The notes under the pieces: generated by a model
The model's input: the letters and a program-made list of their open reading frames with translations, nothing else
The model's database searches: none
What the model was told of the DNA's origin: nothing
From: Allofournierella massiliensis
GTDB taxonomy: Bacteria > Bacillota > Clostridia > Oscillospirales > Ruminococcaceae
Assembly: GCF_004345265.1 (NCBI RefSeq)
Contig: NZ_SLUM01000016.1
Coordinates: 1 to 64,000, forward strand
Direction: 5' to 3'
DNA length: 64,000 nucleotides
Translations under genes and position numbers: made by a program
Part shown: in pieces, positions 8,510 to 18,544 of the stretch
Numbering within the stretch: the first letter of the stretch is position 1
Layout of the letters: every line of letters starts with the position of its first letter

Positions 8510-10317
8510 GCAGACGGCAGTTTTCGGCCCGGCGGCCCAATGATCTGGGCCATACGCTGGGGGTACTGCTGGCCTACATGGGCCACCACAAGCTGATTAT
8601 GGCACTGGTGGCGGTGCTGGTAAGCCTGAGCGCCGCCGCGAACCTGCTGGGCACCTTCATGCTCAAGCCTCTGGTGAACCGTTACATCCTGCCCGCCGAT
8701 ACCAACGGCCTGCTGGCGGCGGTGGGCATTGTGGCGGGCATCTATGCGGTGGGCGTGGTATCTGCTTTTGGCTACACCCAGCTGATGGTGAAGGCTGCCC
8801 AGAAAATTGTGTACGAGATCCGACGGGATCTGTTCCGCCATGTGCAGACCCTTCCGCTGCGCTATTTTGATACCCGCAGCCACGGCGACATTATGAGCCG
8901 CTTTACCAACGACGTGGATACCATTGCCGACGCGCTGAACAACAGCTTTGCCATGGTGATCCAGAGCTTTATTCAGATCGTTGGCACCCTGACGCTGCTG
9001 TTCGTGCTGAACTGGCAGCTCTCGCTGATCGTGGTGGTGGGCTACATTGCCATGTTCGCCACCGTGCGTTACAGTGGTCAGCGCAGCAAACGGTATTTCC
9101 AGAGCCAGCAGCAGGTGCTGGGCAAGCTGAACGGCACCATTGAGGAGATGATCAGCGGCCAGAAGGTGATCAAGGTATTCAACCACGAGCGGCAGAATGT
9201 GGAGGCCTTCTGCGCCCAGAACGAGGCGCTGCGTCAGGCGGCCACCAGTGCCCAGAGCTATGCGGCCACCATGGTGCCCACCGTGGTGAGTATTTCTTAT
9301 GTGAACTATGCGGTGGTGGCGGTGCTGGGCGGCATTATGGCCATCCACGGCATGACCGACGTGGGCAGCCTCACCAGTTATCTGGTATTTGTGCGTCAGG
9401 CAGCCATGCCCATCAACCAGTTTACCCAGCAGTCCAACTTCCTGCTGGCGGCGCTGGCCGGCGCCGAGCGAATCTTCAACGCCATGGAGGAGACCCCCGA
9501 GGTGGACAAGGGCAGCGTGGAGCTGGCCGGCACACAGGGCGCCTGGGTCTGGAAGGATAACGCTTCCGGAAAGGAGACTCCGCTGCGGGGCGATGTACGC
9601 TTTGAGCATGTGAGCTTTGGCTATGATTCCTCCCGGCTGATTCTGAAGGATATCAGCCTTTATGCAAAGCCCGGCCAGAAGATTGCTTTTGTGGGGTCCA
9701 CCGGCGCGGGCAAAACCACGGTGACCAACCTGATCAACCGGTTCTATGATGTGACCGACGGGCGCATTACCTACGATGGCATTGATGTGCGCCGCATCCA
9801 GAAACCGGATCTGCGCCGGTCGCTGGCGGTGGTTCTGCAGGACACCCACCTGTTCACCGGCACCATTGCGGATAACATCCGCTTCGGTAAGCTGGATGCC
9901 ACCGATGAGGAAGTGGTGGCGGCGGCCAAGCTGGCCAATGCCCACTCCTTCATCCGCCGTCTTCCCAAGGGGTACGACACCCCGGTTACCGGCGACGGCA
10001 AGAACCTTTCCCAGGGGCAGCGGCAGCTGCTGGCCATTGCCCGGGCGGCCATTGCGGACCCGCCGGTGCTGATTCTGGACGAAGCCACCAGCAGCATCGA
10101 TACCCGCACCGAGGCCCTGATCGAAAAGGGCATGGACCGGCTGATGGAGGGGCGCACCGTGTTTGTGATCGCCCACCGGCTGTCCACCGTGCGCAACGCG
10201 GATGCCATCATCGTGCTGGAGCAGGGGCAGATCGTGGAGCGGGGCAGCCATCAGGAGCTGCTGGACCAGAAGGGCGAATACTATCAGCTGTATAACGGCA
10301 TGTTCGAGCTGAGCTGA
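8506..10317 (+). CDS. ABC exporter half-transporter with consensus catalytic site (subunit B)
   Basis: The 603-residue partner of the preceding gene has a six-helix transmembrane domain (about 25-340) and an ATPase domain with intact Walker A GSTGAGKT (about 397), Walker B LILDEATSS with the catalytic Glu, and His in IAHRLS. Its signature is LSQGQ rather than LSGGQ, so the site that uses this signature with the partner's Walker A/B is the degenerate one. The complementary defects in the two subunits support an obligate heterodimer. A short insertion before the ATPase (about 340-365) is characteristic of this subunit type. Substrate not predictable. Confidence 0.9.
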   Translation: MSRRQFSARRPNDLGHTLGVLLAYMGHHKLIMALVAVLVSLSAAANLLGTFMLKPLVNRYILPADTNGLLAAVGIVAGIYAVGVVSAFGYTQLMVKAAQKIVYEIRRDLFRHVQTLPLRYFDTRSHGDIMSRFTNDVDTIADALNNSFAMVIQSFIQIVGTLTLLFVLNWQLSLIVVVGYIAMFATVRYSGQRSKRYFQSQQQVLGKLNGTIEEMISGQKVIKVFNHERQNVEAFCAQNEALRQAATSAQSYAATMVPTVVSISYVNYAVVAVLGGIMAIHGMTDVGSLTSYLVFVRQAAMPINQFTQQSNFLLAALAGAERIFNAMEETPEVDKGSVELAGTQGAWVWKDNASGKETPLRGDVRFEHVSFGYDSSRLILKDISLYAKPGQKIAFVGSTGAGKTTVTNLINRFYDVTDGRITYDGIDVRRIQKPDLRRSLAVVLQDTHLFTGTIADNIRFGKLDATDEEVVAAAKLANAHSFIRRLPKGYDTPVTGDGKNLSQGQRQLLAIARAAIADPPVLILDEATSSIDTRTEALIEKGMDRLMEGRTVFVIAHRLSTVRNADAIIVLEQGQIVERGSHQELLDQKGEYYQLYNGMFELS

Positions 10318-10406
10318 GCTGTACGCCGTGCCGGTTTTGGGCATGTTGCCCGGGCCGGTGCGACGATTTTTGTTTGTCACAAAAAGTCACAAAATGCAGT
10401 TACGGC

Positions 10407-10436
10407 TTGTAAGTCACTGTACTGTGAATGTATAAT
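10407..10436 (+). promoter_or_regulatory. Promoter of the NSS transporter
   Basis: TTGTAA (10407-10412) and TATAAT (10431-10436) are 18 bases apart, about 77 bases before the start codon. A small inverted repeat TCAC-N6-GTGA (10414-10427) fills most of the spacer, and a direct repeat GTCACAAAA lies just upstream (about 10376-10394). These could be operator sequences. Confidence 0.65.
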
Positions 10437-10512
10437 AAAGAAGTACTGCGGCAAAGTGATTGCGGAGCGCAATGCCCGGTGCGGATCAACGAACGGCGAG
10501 AGGAAGAGAATT

Positions 10513-11877
10513 ATGCAACGTGAAAAATTCGGTTCCCGGCTGGGCTTTCTGCTGCTCAGTGCCGGGTGCGCCATCGGCATCGGCAACGTGTGGCGCTTCC
10601 CCTATGTGGTCGGCCAGAACGGCGGCGGCCTGTTTGTGCTGCTGTATGTGTTTTTCCTGGCAGTGGTGGGCATCCCCGTGCTGACCATGGAATTTGCCAT
10701 CGGCCGGGCCAGCCGCAAGAGCTGCATCAAGGCGTATCAGGAGCTGGAGCCCAAGGGATCCAAATGGCACTGGCACGGCATTTTTGCCATGCTGGGCAAC
10801 TATGTGCTCATGGCCTTCTACACCACAGTAGCGGGCTGGATGCTCTACTATTTCTATCGGTTCCTCATCGGTGAAATGAGCGGGCTGGACAAGGCCGGCA
10901 TCGACAATGCCTTTTCCGGTATGCTGGGCCAGCCGGTGACCATGACCATCTGGATGCTCATCATCGTGGTGCTGGGCTTTGTGATCTGCTCCTTCGGTTT
11001 GCAGAAGGGTGTGGAGCGCATTACCAAATGGATGATGGTGGCTCTGCTGGTCATCATGGTGGTACTGGCAGTGAACAGCCTGTTTTTGCCCGGCGCGTCT
11101 GAGGGCATTCGCTTTTATCTGGTGCCGGATCTGAGCAAGGTGCAGGAGACCGGCATTCTGGGCACCATCACCGCGGCCATGAACCAGAGCTTCTTCACCC
11201 TGAGCCTGGGCATCGGCGCCATGCTGATCTTCGGCAGCTATCTGGGCCGTGAGCGCCGGCTGCTGGGCGAGTCCATCAACATCGCCATTCTGGATACCTT
11301 TGTGGCCTTTGTGTCCGGCCTGATCATCTTCCCGGCCTGCTTTGCCTACGATGTTCCCGTGGACAGCGGCCCTCCGCTGATCTTCATGACCCTGCCCAAC
11401 GTGTTCAACTCCATGGCGGCGGGCCGTGTGTGGGGCACTCTGTTCTTTTTGTTCATGAGCTTCGCCTCCTTCTCCACCATCGTGGCGGTGTTCGAGAACA
11501 TTCTGGCCTGCACCATCGACCTTTCCGGCTGGAGCCGCAAAAAGGCCGCGCTGGTGAACGGCATCATCGTGGCCATCATTTCCATGCCCTGTATTCTGGG
11601 CTACAATGTGTGGAGCGGCTTCGTGCCCTTCGAGGCAGGCACCGCCGTGCTGGATCTGGAGGACTATCTGGTCAGCAACATCCTGCTGCCCGGCGGTTCG
11701 CTGGTTTACCTGCTGTTCTGTGTCAGCCGTGTTGGCTGGGGCTTCAAGAACTACCAGGAGGAGGCCAACCAGGGCGTGGGACCCAAGGTGCCGAACTGGG
11801 TGCGCGGCTATGTGACCTTCGTGCTGCCCATCCTGGTGGGCGTGCTGCTCATTCAGAGCATCCTGCGCATCAAATAA
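10513..11877 (+). CDS. Neurotransmitter:sodium symporter (NSS/SNF) family transporter
   Basis: The 454-residue membrane protein starts with the hallmark first helix of bacterial NSS proteins (GCAIGIGNVWRFPY, then NGGGLF), which lines the Na+ and substrate sites in LeuT and MhsT. About 11 hydrophobic segments follow. Family members import amino acids or related small molecules with Na+. The unwound part of helix 1 is conserved, so it should be functional. The frame is open upstream to 10456, but GAGGAAGAG lies 5 bases before the ATG at 10513 and residues before it look non-coding. It stands alone between its own promoter and a terminator. Substrate not predictable; MhsT-type amino acid uptake is the best guess. 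Confidence 0.9.
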   Translation: MQREKFGSRLGFLLLSAGCAIGIGNVWRFPYVVGQNGGGLFVLLYVFFLAVVGIPVLTMEFAIGRASRKSCIKAYQELEPKGSKWHWHGIFAMLGNYVLMAFYTTVAGWMLYYFYRFLIGEMSGLDKAGIDNAFSGMLGQPVTMTIWMLIIVVLGFVICSFGLQKGVERITKWMMVALLVIMVVLAVNSLFLPGASEGIRFYLVPDLSKVQETGILGTITAAMNQSFFTLSLGIGAMLIFGSYLGRERRLLGESINIAILDTFVAFVSGLIIFPACFAYDVPVDSGPPLIFMTLPNVFNSMAAGRVWGTLFFLFMSFASFSTIVAVFENILACTIDLSGWSRKKAALVNGIIVAIISMPCILGYNVWSGFVPFEAGTAVLDLEDYLVSNILLPGGSLVYLLFCVSRVGWGFKNYQEEANQGVGPKVPNWVRGYVTFVLPILVGVLLIQSILRIK

Positions 11878-11885
11878 GTTTTGTA

Positions 11886-11921
11886 TACCGCCGCTCCGGT
11901 TTTGTCCGGGGCGGTTTTCTT
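11886..11921 (+). terminator. Likely terminator after the NSS transporter
   Basis: An imperfect GC-rich stem (ACCGCC...CCGG with CCGGGGCGGT) just after the stop codon ends in TTTTCTTT. Confidence 0.6.
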
Positions 11922-11928
11922 TATGTTG

Positions 11929-11951
11929 ATTATATACTAAAAGTATATAAT
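11929..11951. promoter_or_regulatory. Perfect 9-bp inverted repeat, possible operator
   Basis: ATTATATAC and GTATATAAT flank TAAAA about 100 bases upstream of the P-type ATPase start. The AT-rich dyad also contains TATA-like hexamers, so it could be a promoter, an operator, or both. Confidence 0.45.
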
Positions 11952-12054
11952 TGGATGAATATATCAAAACCCCCGGTTGTCTAGCTCATTCATGCCCCGC
12001 TTTTTTCCCGCATACACTGAAAGGAACCGGTTGCGGAAAAAGGAGGACGAGGGA

Positions 12055-14673
12055 ATGGAATGGTATCAGCTGGAGATTGAGGCCGCGCTGGGGCGGGCAA
12101 AAAGCAGCCCGCAGGGGCTCGGGGAAGCAGAGGCGGCCCGCCGTCTGGCCGAGAACGGCCCCAACCGATTGGCCGAGCAAAAGCAGGCCGGGCTGTTCCA
12201 GCGGTTTTTGCAGCAGATGGCCGACCCGATGATTGTGGTGCTGCTGGCTGCTGCGGCGGTGTCCGGCGGGGCGGCGGCTGTGGCGGGCGAAAGCTTTGCG
12301 GATGTGTTTATCATTCTGGCGGTGGTGATCATCAACGGGGTGCTGGGGGTCTATCAGGAGCACAAGGCCGAGCAGGCCATTCAGGCGCTGCAAAAGATGA
12401 CAGCAGCCCACAGCCGGGTGCTGCGGGGTGGCCGTCAGCTGGAGGTGGCCAGCGAGGAGCTGGTGCCGGGGGACGTGGTACTGCTGGAGGCGGGGGACGC
12501 GGTTCCGGCGGACGGGCGGCTCGTGGAATGCGTCAGCCTGCGCACCGAGGAAGCCGCCCTCACCGGTGAGAGCCTGCCGGTGGAAAAAAACACCCGCCCG
12601 ACGGGGGCGAATACTCCGCTGGCCGAGCGCCGCTGCATGGCCTATCTGGGCAGCACCGTGCGGTATGGCCGGGGCAAGCTTCTGGTCACCGCCACCGGAA
12701 TGAACACCGAGATGGGCCGCATTGCCGGGGCGCTGGCGGAGACCGCACAGGGCAAGACACCTTTGCAGCAGACGTTGGCGGGCCTGAGCCGGACCTTGAG
12801 TGCGCTGGTGCTGGCCATTTGCGTGTTTTTGTTCGGGTTCAGCCTGTGGCGAAACGGCAGCGTGGATCTGCCCACCGTTCTGGACACCTTTCTGGTGGCG
12901 GTAAGTCTGGCGGTAGCGGCGGTGCCGGAGGGGTTGGCCGCAGTGGTGACCATCGTGCTTTCGGTGGGGGTGACCCGGATGAGCCGTCAGGGTGCAGTGA
13001 TCCGCCGGCTCACGGCGGTGGAGGCGCTGGGCTGCGCACAGGTGATCTGCACCGACAAGACCGGAACCCTGACCCAGAACCGGATGGAGGTGCAGCGCTG
13101 CTACGGCCCCCAGAAGCTGCTGGCAACCGCGATGACCCTTTGCACCGACGCACAGCTGGAGCCGGATGGTACCGCAAAAGGGGAGGCCACCGAGTGCGCG
13201 CTGGTGGAATACGCCGCCCGCTTGGGAATGCGCAAGGCGGCACTGGCGGCACCACAGCCCCGGGTGGCCGAGCTGCCTTTCGACAGCGAGCGCAAGTGCA
13301 TGAGCACCTTCCATAAACAGAAGGACGGAATAATCCAGTATACGAAAGGCGCACCGGACGTGCTGCTGCAAAAATGCACCCACTGGCTGCAGGATGGCCA
13401 GCCCCGGCCTCTGACCCAGGCGGACCGCACTCGCATTCTGGCGGAGAACCGGCGGATGGCGGCGCAGGCACTGCGGGTACTGGCGGCGGCTTACCGGGCA
13501 TGGGACCGGCTGCCCGCACCTTTAACGCCCGCAGCAGCGGAAAACCAGCTGGTGTTTCTGGGCCTTGCGGGCATGCTGGACCCGGTGCGCCCTCAGGTGC
13601 CGGGAGCGGTGCGAGCTTGCAGGTCGGCAGGCATCCGCACCGTGATGATCACCGGTGATCACCCGGATACTGCCGCCGCAATTGGCCGCACGCTGGGGCT
13701 GGTGAGCAGCGCGAGCCAGGTGGTCACCGGCGCGGCCCTGGATGCCATGAGCGATGAGGAGTTGCGGCGGCGAGCCCCGGAGTTTTCGGTGTATGCCCGC
13801 GTGCAGCCCCAGCACAAGGCGAGGATCGTGCGGGCCTGGCAGCAGCGGGGCTGCGTGACCGCAATGACCGGCGACGGGGTGAACGACGCCCCGGCAGTGA
13901 AGGCGGCGGACATCGGCGTGGGCATGGGCGTTACCGGAACCGACGTGACCAAGAACGTGGCGGACATGGTTCTGGCGGACGATAACTTTGCCACCATCGC
14001 CGCCGCGGTGGCGGAAGGCCGACGCATTTACGAGAACATCCGCAAGGCCATCCAGTTTCTGCTGGCTTCCAACATGAGCGAGGTGGCCAGCATCTTTCTG
14101 GCCACACTTTTGGGCATCCGGCTGCTGGAGCCGGTGCATCTTTTGTGGATCAACCTGATCACCGACTGTTTCCCCGCGCTGGCCCTTGGCATGGAGCGGG
14201 CGGAGCCGGGCAGTATGCACCGCCCGCCCCGGCCCCGGGGGCAGGGCATCTTCGCCGAAGGTCTGGGCGTGGATGTGCTGTGGCAGGGGGCATTGGTTAC
14301 GGCGCTCACGCTGGGGTCTTATTTTGCGGGCGTGCGGCTGGAAACCGGCCTCTGGCAGGCAGACCAGAGCGGGCTGGGCGTGACCATGGCCTTTCTCACC
14401 ATGAGCATGGCCGAGATCTTCCACAGCTTCAACCTGCGCAGCCGGCGGGGCAGCATTTTTGAGCAGCAGGGGGAGAACCCTTACCTCTGGGCGGCGCTGG
14501 CGGGCAGCCTTGCCCTCACCACCGGGGTGTTGTTTTTTCCTCCGGCGGCAGCTGCCTTCGGGTTTGCTCCTCTGAGCATGGCTCAGTACGGCCTGAGTCT
14601 GGCGCTTGCACTGGCGGTGATCCCGGCGGTGGAGCTGGTAAAATGGATGCTGGGCGGCGAAAAACAGGGTTGA
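12055..14673 (+). CDS. P2A-type cation (Ca2+-like) transporting ATPase
   Basis: The 872-residue protein has the whole P-type ATPase plan: N-terminal actuator with LTGES, transmembrane PEGL motif, phosphorylation site DKTGT with Asp334, nucleotide domain, hinge TGDGVNDAPA with Asp607, and a C-terminal helix group. The PEGL motif and the NLITDCFPALALG segment in helix 6 place it with SERCA/LMCA1-like Ca2+ pumps rather than heavy-metal (CPx) ATPases, which lack those helices. It should export Ca2+ (possibly Mn2+) from the cytoplasm. The frame is open to 11977, but AAAGGAGGACGAGGG lies directly before the ATG at 12055. Its stop codon overlaps the -35 element of the next promoter. Confidence 0.9.
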   Translation: MEWYQLEIEAALGRAKSSPQGLGEAEAARRLAENGPNRLAEQKQAGLFQRFLQQMADPMIVVLLAAAAVSGGAAAVAGESFADVFIILAVVIINGVLGVYQEHKAEQAIQALQKMTAAHSRVLRGGRQLEVASEELVPGDVVLLEAGDAVPADGRLVECVSLRTEEAALTGESLPVEKNTRPTGANTPLAERRCMAYLGSTVRYGRGKLLVTATGMNTEMGRIAGALAETAQGKTPLQQTLAGLSRTLSALVLAICVFLFGFSLWRNGSVDLPTVLDTFLVAVSLAVAAVPEGLAAVVTIVLSVGVTRMSRQGAVIRRLTAVEALGCAQVICTDKTGTLTQNRMEVQRCYGPQKLLATAMTLCTDAQLEPDGTAKGEATECALVEYAARLGMRKAALAAPQPRVAELPFDSERKCMSTFHKQKDGIIQYTKGAPDVLLQKCTHWLQDGQPRPLTQADRTRILAENRRMAAQALRVLAAAYRAWDRLPAPLTPAAAENQLVFLGLAGMLDPVRPQVPGAVRACRSAGIRTVMITGDHPDTAAAIGRTLGLVSSASQVVTGAALDAMSDEELRRRAPEFSVYARVQPQHKARIVRAWQQRGCVTAMTGDGVNDAPAVKAADIGVGMGVTGTDVTKNVADMVLADDNFATIAAAVAEGRRIYENIRKAIQFLLASNMSEVASIFLATLLGIRLLEPVHLLWINLITDCFPALALGMERAEPGSMHRPPRPRGQGIFAEGLGVDVLWQGALVTALTLGSYFAGVRLETGLWQADQSGLGVTMAFLTMSMAEIFHSFNLRSRRGSIFEQQGENPYLWAALAGSLALTTGVLFFPPAAAAFGFAPLSMAQYGLSLALALAVIPAVELVKWMLGGEKQG

Positions 14674-14698
14674 CAAACTAGATTTAATGCGGTAAACT
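14670..14698 (+). promoter_or_regulatory. Promoter of the leu T-box operon
   Basis: TTGACA (14670-14675) and TAAACT (14693-14698) are 17 bases apart. The -35 overlaps the stop codon of the P-type ATPase. Confidence 0.75.
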
Positions 14699-14704
14699 AC
14701 TACC

Positions 14705-15032
14705 AAGATAAACATCCAAATGCGTGGACGGGGAAAAAGCAGAGCCCATACGCCTTCAGAGAGCTGCCGGTTGGTGCGAGGCAGCGGCGCGGAATCTGTA
14801 TACTGGCCCCTGAGCACCCGGCAGAACCCCGTTTAGCGATGTAAGCGGTCAGTAGGCGCAGGGCGGAACCCCACCGTTATCCGGGGCGCGGTTCGCGGCT
14901 TTTTCATTGGCTGCCGACCGTACAGAGCGGCTGACACACAGCAATGAGAGTGGTACCGCGGGAGCCTTACATGAAGATGTGGCCCTCGTCTCTCAGGGGC
15001 AAAGACCCTTGAGAGACGAGGGCTTTTTTTGT
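14705..15032 (+). ncRNA. T-box leader controlling the leucine operon
   Basis: The leader holds the T-box signature GAGTGGTACCGCGG (14948-14961), which pairs with the uncharged tRNA acceptor end. It is followed by a terminator whose 13-bp stem (14982-14994 with 15011-15023) ends in seven T. Upstream is a long stem I with AGAGAG and GGTTGGTGCGAGG apical motifs (about 14758-14780); its base may pair GACGGGG with CCCCGTT (about 14828-14834). Leu codons CTG occur at 14796, 14803 and 14810 on the 3' side of stem I, where the specifier should be; I could not fold it well enough to choose one. When tRNA-Leu is uncharged the antiterminator forms and leuACDB is read. Confidence 0.92.
14982..15030 (+). 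terminator. T-box-regulated terminator
   Basis: GCCCTCGTCTCTC pairs with GAGAGACGAGGGC and is followed by TTTTTTT. Its 5' arm lies just after the T-box sequence, as expected for the terminator/antiterminator switch. Confidence 0.9.
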
Positions 15033-15078
15033 CTGCATCCGCCCCGGCAGGAAGAACAAAACAAGGAGCGATTGTTTT

Positions 15079-16734
15079 ATGATGGACGTGACCAAGTATC
15101 AGATCGGCTACTATAACCCGCCCAAGACCGAGTACCGCTGGGTGCATAAGGATCACATCGAAAAGGCCCCCGCCTGGTGCAGTGTGGACCTGCGGGACGG
15201 CAACCAGAGCCTGATCGTGCCCATGAGCCTGGAGGAAAAGCTGGAGTTCTTCCAGCTGCTGGTGAAGATCGGCTTCAAGGAGATCGAGGTGGGCTTCCCC
15301 GCTGCCAGCGAGACGGAGTACGAATTCCTGCGCACCCTGATCGAGAACAACATGATCCCCGAAGATGTGACCGTGCAGGTGCTCACCCAGTGCCGGGACC
15401 ACATCATCCGCAAGACCTTTGAGGCGGTGCAGGGCGCACCCAGCGCGGTGATCCACTTCTACAATTCCACCAGCGTGGCCCAGCGGGAGCAGGTGTTCAA
15501 AAAGAGCAAAGAAGAGATCAAAAAGATCGCCACCGACGGCGCGGCCCTGGTCAAGCAGCTGGCTGCCGAATACCCGGGCAACTTCCGGTTTGAATACAGC
15601 CCGGAAAGCTTCACCGGCACCGAGCCGGAATATGCGCTGGAAGTGTGCAACGCGGTGCTGGACATCATGCAGCCCACCCCGGATAAGCCCATGATCATCA
15701 ATCTGCCGGTCACCGTGGCCATGAGCATGAGCCACATCTACGCCAACCAGATCGAATACATGAGCGACAACCTGAAATACCGGGACAGCGTGGTGCTCAG
15801 CCTGCACCCCCACAACGACCGGGGCTGCGGCGTGGCCGACACCGAGCTGGCCCTGCTGGCCGGAGCGGACCGGGTGGAGGGCACCCTGTTCGGCAACGGC
15901 GAGCGCACCGGCAACGTGGATCTGATCACCCTGGCCATGAACCTGTACACCCACGGGGTGGACCCGAAGCTGGATTTCAGCGACATGCCCGCCATTGTGG
16001 AGCTGTATGAACGGGTGACCCGGATGCATGTGTACGAGCGCACTCCCTACGCCGGTGCGCTGGTGTTCGCGGCCTTCAGCGGCAGCCATCAGGACGCCAT
16101 CGCCAAGGGTATGAACTGGCGGAAGGAAAAGAACCTGCACCAGTGGAATGTGCCCTACATCCCCATCGACCCCACCGACATCGGTCGCACCTACGACGGC
16201 GATGTGATCCGCATCAACAGCCAGAGCGGCAAGGGCGGCATTGGTTTCCTGCTGCAGCAGAAATTCGGCTACGATCTGCCCCCCAAGATGCGGGAGCATT
16301 TCGGCTACACGGTCAAATCCATCTCGGACCACGCCCACAAGGAGCTTTCGCCCGACGAGGTGGCCCAGGTGTTCTACGATACCTATCTGAACAAATGCGC
16401 TCCGGTGGACATTCCGGACGCCCACTTCATCCAGAAGAACGGAATCTTCGCGGCCATCACCGTCGCCATGCCGGACGGAACCACCAAGGAGGCCAGCGCC
16501 CAGGGCAACGGCCGCCTGGACGCGGTGTGCAACGCATTGAAGGCGGCCACCGGGCAGGACTTCACCATCGAAACCTACTCCGAGCACAGCCTGCAGCACG
16601 GCTCCACCAGTGAAGCGGCGGCTTATGTGGGCCTGCGCTGGGGCGACGGCACCGTGACCTGGGGTGCCGGAACCGACACCGACATCATCCGCGCAGGCAT
16701 TAAGGCAATGGTCAGCGCGGCCAACAACAAATAA
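15079..16734 (+). CDS. leuA: 2-isopropylmalate synthase
   Basis: The 551-residue enzyme condenses 2-oxoisovalerate with acetyl-CoA, the first step of leucine synthesis. The metal site is visible: Asp in [10 protein letters not shown] near residue 33 and HPHND in the middle, with [10 protein letters not shown] after it. The C-terminal third is the LeuA regulatory domain that senses leucine. The sequence style ([17 protein letters not shown]-like spacing, [12 protein letters not shown]) is that of the longer LeuA2/fungal-like type. Two ATG codons abut at the start, preceded by AAGGAGCG. It is the first gene behind the T-box leader. Confidence 0.95.
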   Translation: MMDVTKYQIGYYNPPKTEYRWVHKDHIEKAPAWCSVDLRDGNQSLIVPMSLEEKLEFFQLLVKIGFKEIEVGFPAASETEYEFLRTLIENNMIPEDVTVQVLTQCRDHIIRKTFEAVQGAPSAVIHFYNSTSVAQREQVFKKSKEEIKKIATDGAALVKQLAAEYPGNFRFEYSPESFTGTEPEYALEVCNAVLDIMQPTPDKPMIINLPVTVAMSMSHIYANQIEYMSDNLKYRDSVVLSLHPHNDRGCGVADTELALLAGADRVEGTLFGNGERTGNVDLITLAMNLYTHGVDPKLDFSDMPAIVELYERVTRMHVYERTPYAGALVFAAFSGSHQDAIAKGMNWRKEKNLHQWNVPYIPIDPTDIGRTYDGDVIRINSQSGKGGIGFLLQQKFGYDLPPKMREHFGYTVKSISDHAHKELSPDEVAQVFYDTYLNKCAPVDIPDAHFIQKNGIFAAITVAMPDGTTKEASAQGNGRLDAVCNALKAATGQDFTIETYSEHSLQHGSTSEAAAYVGLRWGDGTVTWGAGTDTDIIRAGIKAMVSAANNK

Positions 16735-16751
16735 AAGGGGAAGAAACAATC

Positions 16752-18017
16752 ATGGGAATGACAATGACGCAGAAGATTCTGGCCGCCCATGCCGGGCTGG
16801 ACAAGGTGGAGGCAGGCCAGCTGATCAGCGCCCGACTGGACGAGGTACTGGGCAACGACATCACCACCCCGGTGGCCATCAACGAGTTCAACAAGGCAGG
16901 CTTCACCAGCGTGTTCGATAAGACCCGCATCAACATCGTGCTGGATCACTTCGTGCCCAACAAGGACATCAAGGCCGCTCAGCAGTCCAAGCAGTGCCGG
17001 GACTTTGCGAACAAATACGACATCCTGAATTTCTACGACGTGGGCCAGATGGGCATCGAGCACGCGCTGCTGCCGGAAAAAGGCATTGTGACTGCCGGTG
17101 ACTGCATCATCGGTGCGGACAGCCACACCTGCACCTACGGCGCACTGGGCGCTTTTTCCACCGGTGTGGGCAGCACCGACATGGCCGCAGGCATGGCCAC
17201 CGGCAAATGCTGGTTCAAGGTGCCCGCCGCCATCCGCTTTGTGCTGAAGGGCCAGCTGCAGCCCCCGGTGAGCGGCAAGGATCTGATCCTGCACATCATC
17301 GGAATGATCGGGGTGGACGGCGCGCTGTACAAGAGCATGGAGTTCACCGGCCCGGGCGTGGCCAGCCTTTCCATGGATGACCGGCTCTGCATCTGCAACA
17401 TGGCCATTGAGGCAGGCGCGAAGAATGGTATCTTCCCGGTGGACGAGGTGACCATCCAGTATCTCACCGGCCGCAGCCAGCGCCCCTGGACCGTGTACGA
17501 GGCGGACGAGGACGCAGAGTACGAGCAGACCATCGAGATTGATCTCTCCGCGCTGGAACCCACCGTGGCCTGGCCCCACCTGCCGGAGGACACCAAGCCC
17601 GCCGCGGAAGGAAGGGACGTGAAGATCGATCAGGTGGTCATCGGCAGCTGCACCAACGGCCGGCTGGAGGATATGGAGGCCGCCTGGAAGGTGCTGAAGG
17701 GCAAACACATCGCCCCCGGTGTGCGGGCCATCATCATCCCCGCCACCATGGCCATCTACAAGGAGTGCATCCTGCGGGGCTGGACCACCGATTTCATCGA
17801 CGCGGGCTGCGTGGTTTCCACCCCCACCTGCGGGCCCTGTCTGGGCGGCTACATGGGCATTCTGGCCCAGGGCGAGCGCTGCATCTCCACCACCAACCGG
17901 AACTTTGTGGGCCGCATGGGCCATGTGGAGAGTGAGGTCTATCTGGCAAGCCCCGCCACCGCGGCGGCCAGCGCTCTCACCGGCTTTATCACCGACCCCC
18001 GCGCCATTGCGGAATAA
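16752..18017 (+). CDS. leuC: 3-isopropylmalate dehydratase large subunit
   Basis: The 421-residue aconitase-family protein carries the [4Fe-4S] cluster that isomerises 2- to 3-isopropylmalate. Cluster ligands are in IGSCTNGR and PTCGPCLGG, with the [11 protein letters not shown] substrate motif near residue 120. It lies 17 bases after leuA and 18 before leuD, with GGGGAAG as ribosome site. The length is that of the shorter LeuC2/homoaconitase-like class used by Clostridia and archaea. Confidence 0.95.
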   Translation: MGMTMTQKILAAHAGLDKVEAGQLISARLDEVLGNDITTPVAINEFNKAGFTSVFDKTRINIVLDHFVPNKDIKAAQQSKQCRDFANKYDILNFYDVGQMGIEHALLPEKGIVTAGDCIIGADSHTCTYGALGAFSTGVGSTDMAAGMATGKCWFKVPAAIRFVLKGQLQPPVSGKDLILHIIGMIGVDGALYKSMEFTGPGVASLSMDDRLCICNMAIEAGAKNGIFPVDEVTIQYLTGRSQRPWTVYEADEDAEYEQTIEIDLSALEPTVAWPHLPEDTKPAAEGRDVKIDQVVIGSCTNGRLEDMEAAWKVLKGKHIAPGVRAIIIPATMAIYKECILRGWTTDFIDAGCVVSTPTCGPCLGGYMGILAQGERCISTTNRNFVGRMGHVESEVYLASPATAAASALTGFITDPRAIAE

Positions 18018-18035
18018 GAAAGGCAGGAATTACCA

Positions 18036-18518
18036 ATGCAGGCAAACGGTTTTGTACATAAATATCCGGACAATGTGGACACCGACGTAATCATCCCTGC
18101 CCGGTACCTGAACACCCCCGATGCAAAGGAGCTGGCAGCTCACTGTATGGAGGACATCGACCCCGACTTCGTGAAGAAGGTGCAGCCCGGCGACATCATG
18201 GTGGGAGGAGCCAACTTCGGCTGCGGCTCCAGCCGGGAGCATGCTCCGCTGGCCATCAAAACGGCGGGGGTCTCCTGCGTGATCGCAGCCACCTTCGCCC
18301 GCATCTTCTACCGCAACGCCATCAACATCGGTCTGCCCATTCTGGAATGCCCGGCGGCAAGCGAGGCCATTCAGGCGGGGGACAAGGTGCATGTGGACTT
18401 CGACACCGGCGTTATCACCGACGAGACCACCGGCCAGACCTTTCAGGCCCAGCCCTTCCCGCCCTTCATTCAGGAGATCATCAAGGCAGGCGGGCTGATG
18501 AACAGCATCAGACAGTAA
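18036..18518 (+). CDS. leuD: 3-isopropylmalate dehydratase small subunit
   Basis: The 160-residue swivelling-domain partner of LeuC shows [11 protein letters not shown] near the N-terminus and [15 protein letters not shown] near residue 60, both standard for LeuD2. With leuC it forms the heterodimeric isomerase. It lies 18 bases after leuC in the operon and is preceded by AGGAATT. Confidence 0.95.
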   Translation: MQANGFVHKYPDNVDTDVIIPARYLNTPDAKELAAHCMEDIDPDFVKKVQPGDIMVGGANFGCGSSREHAPLAIKTAGVSCVIAATFARIFYRNAINIGLPILECPAASEAIQAGDKVHVDFDTGVITDETTGQTFQAQPFPPFIQEIIKAGGLMNSIRQ

Positions 18519-18544
18519 ACACAGAAAAGAGAGGACAGATTCCC

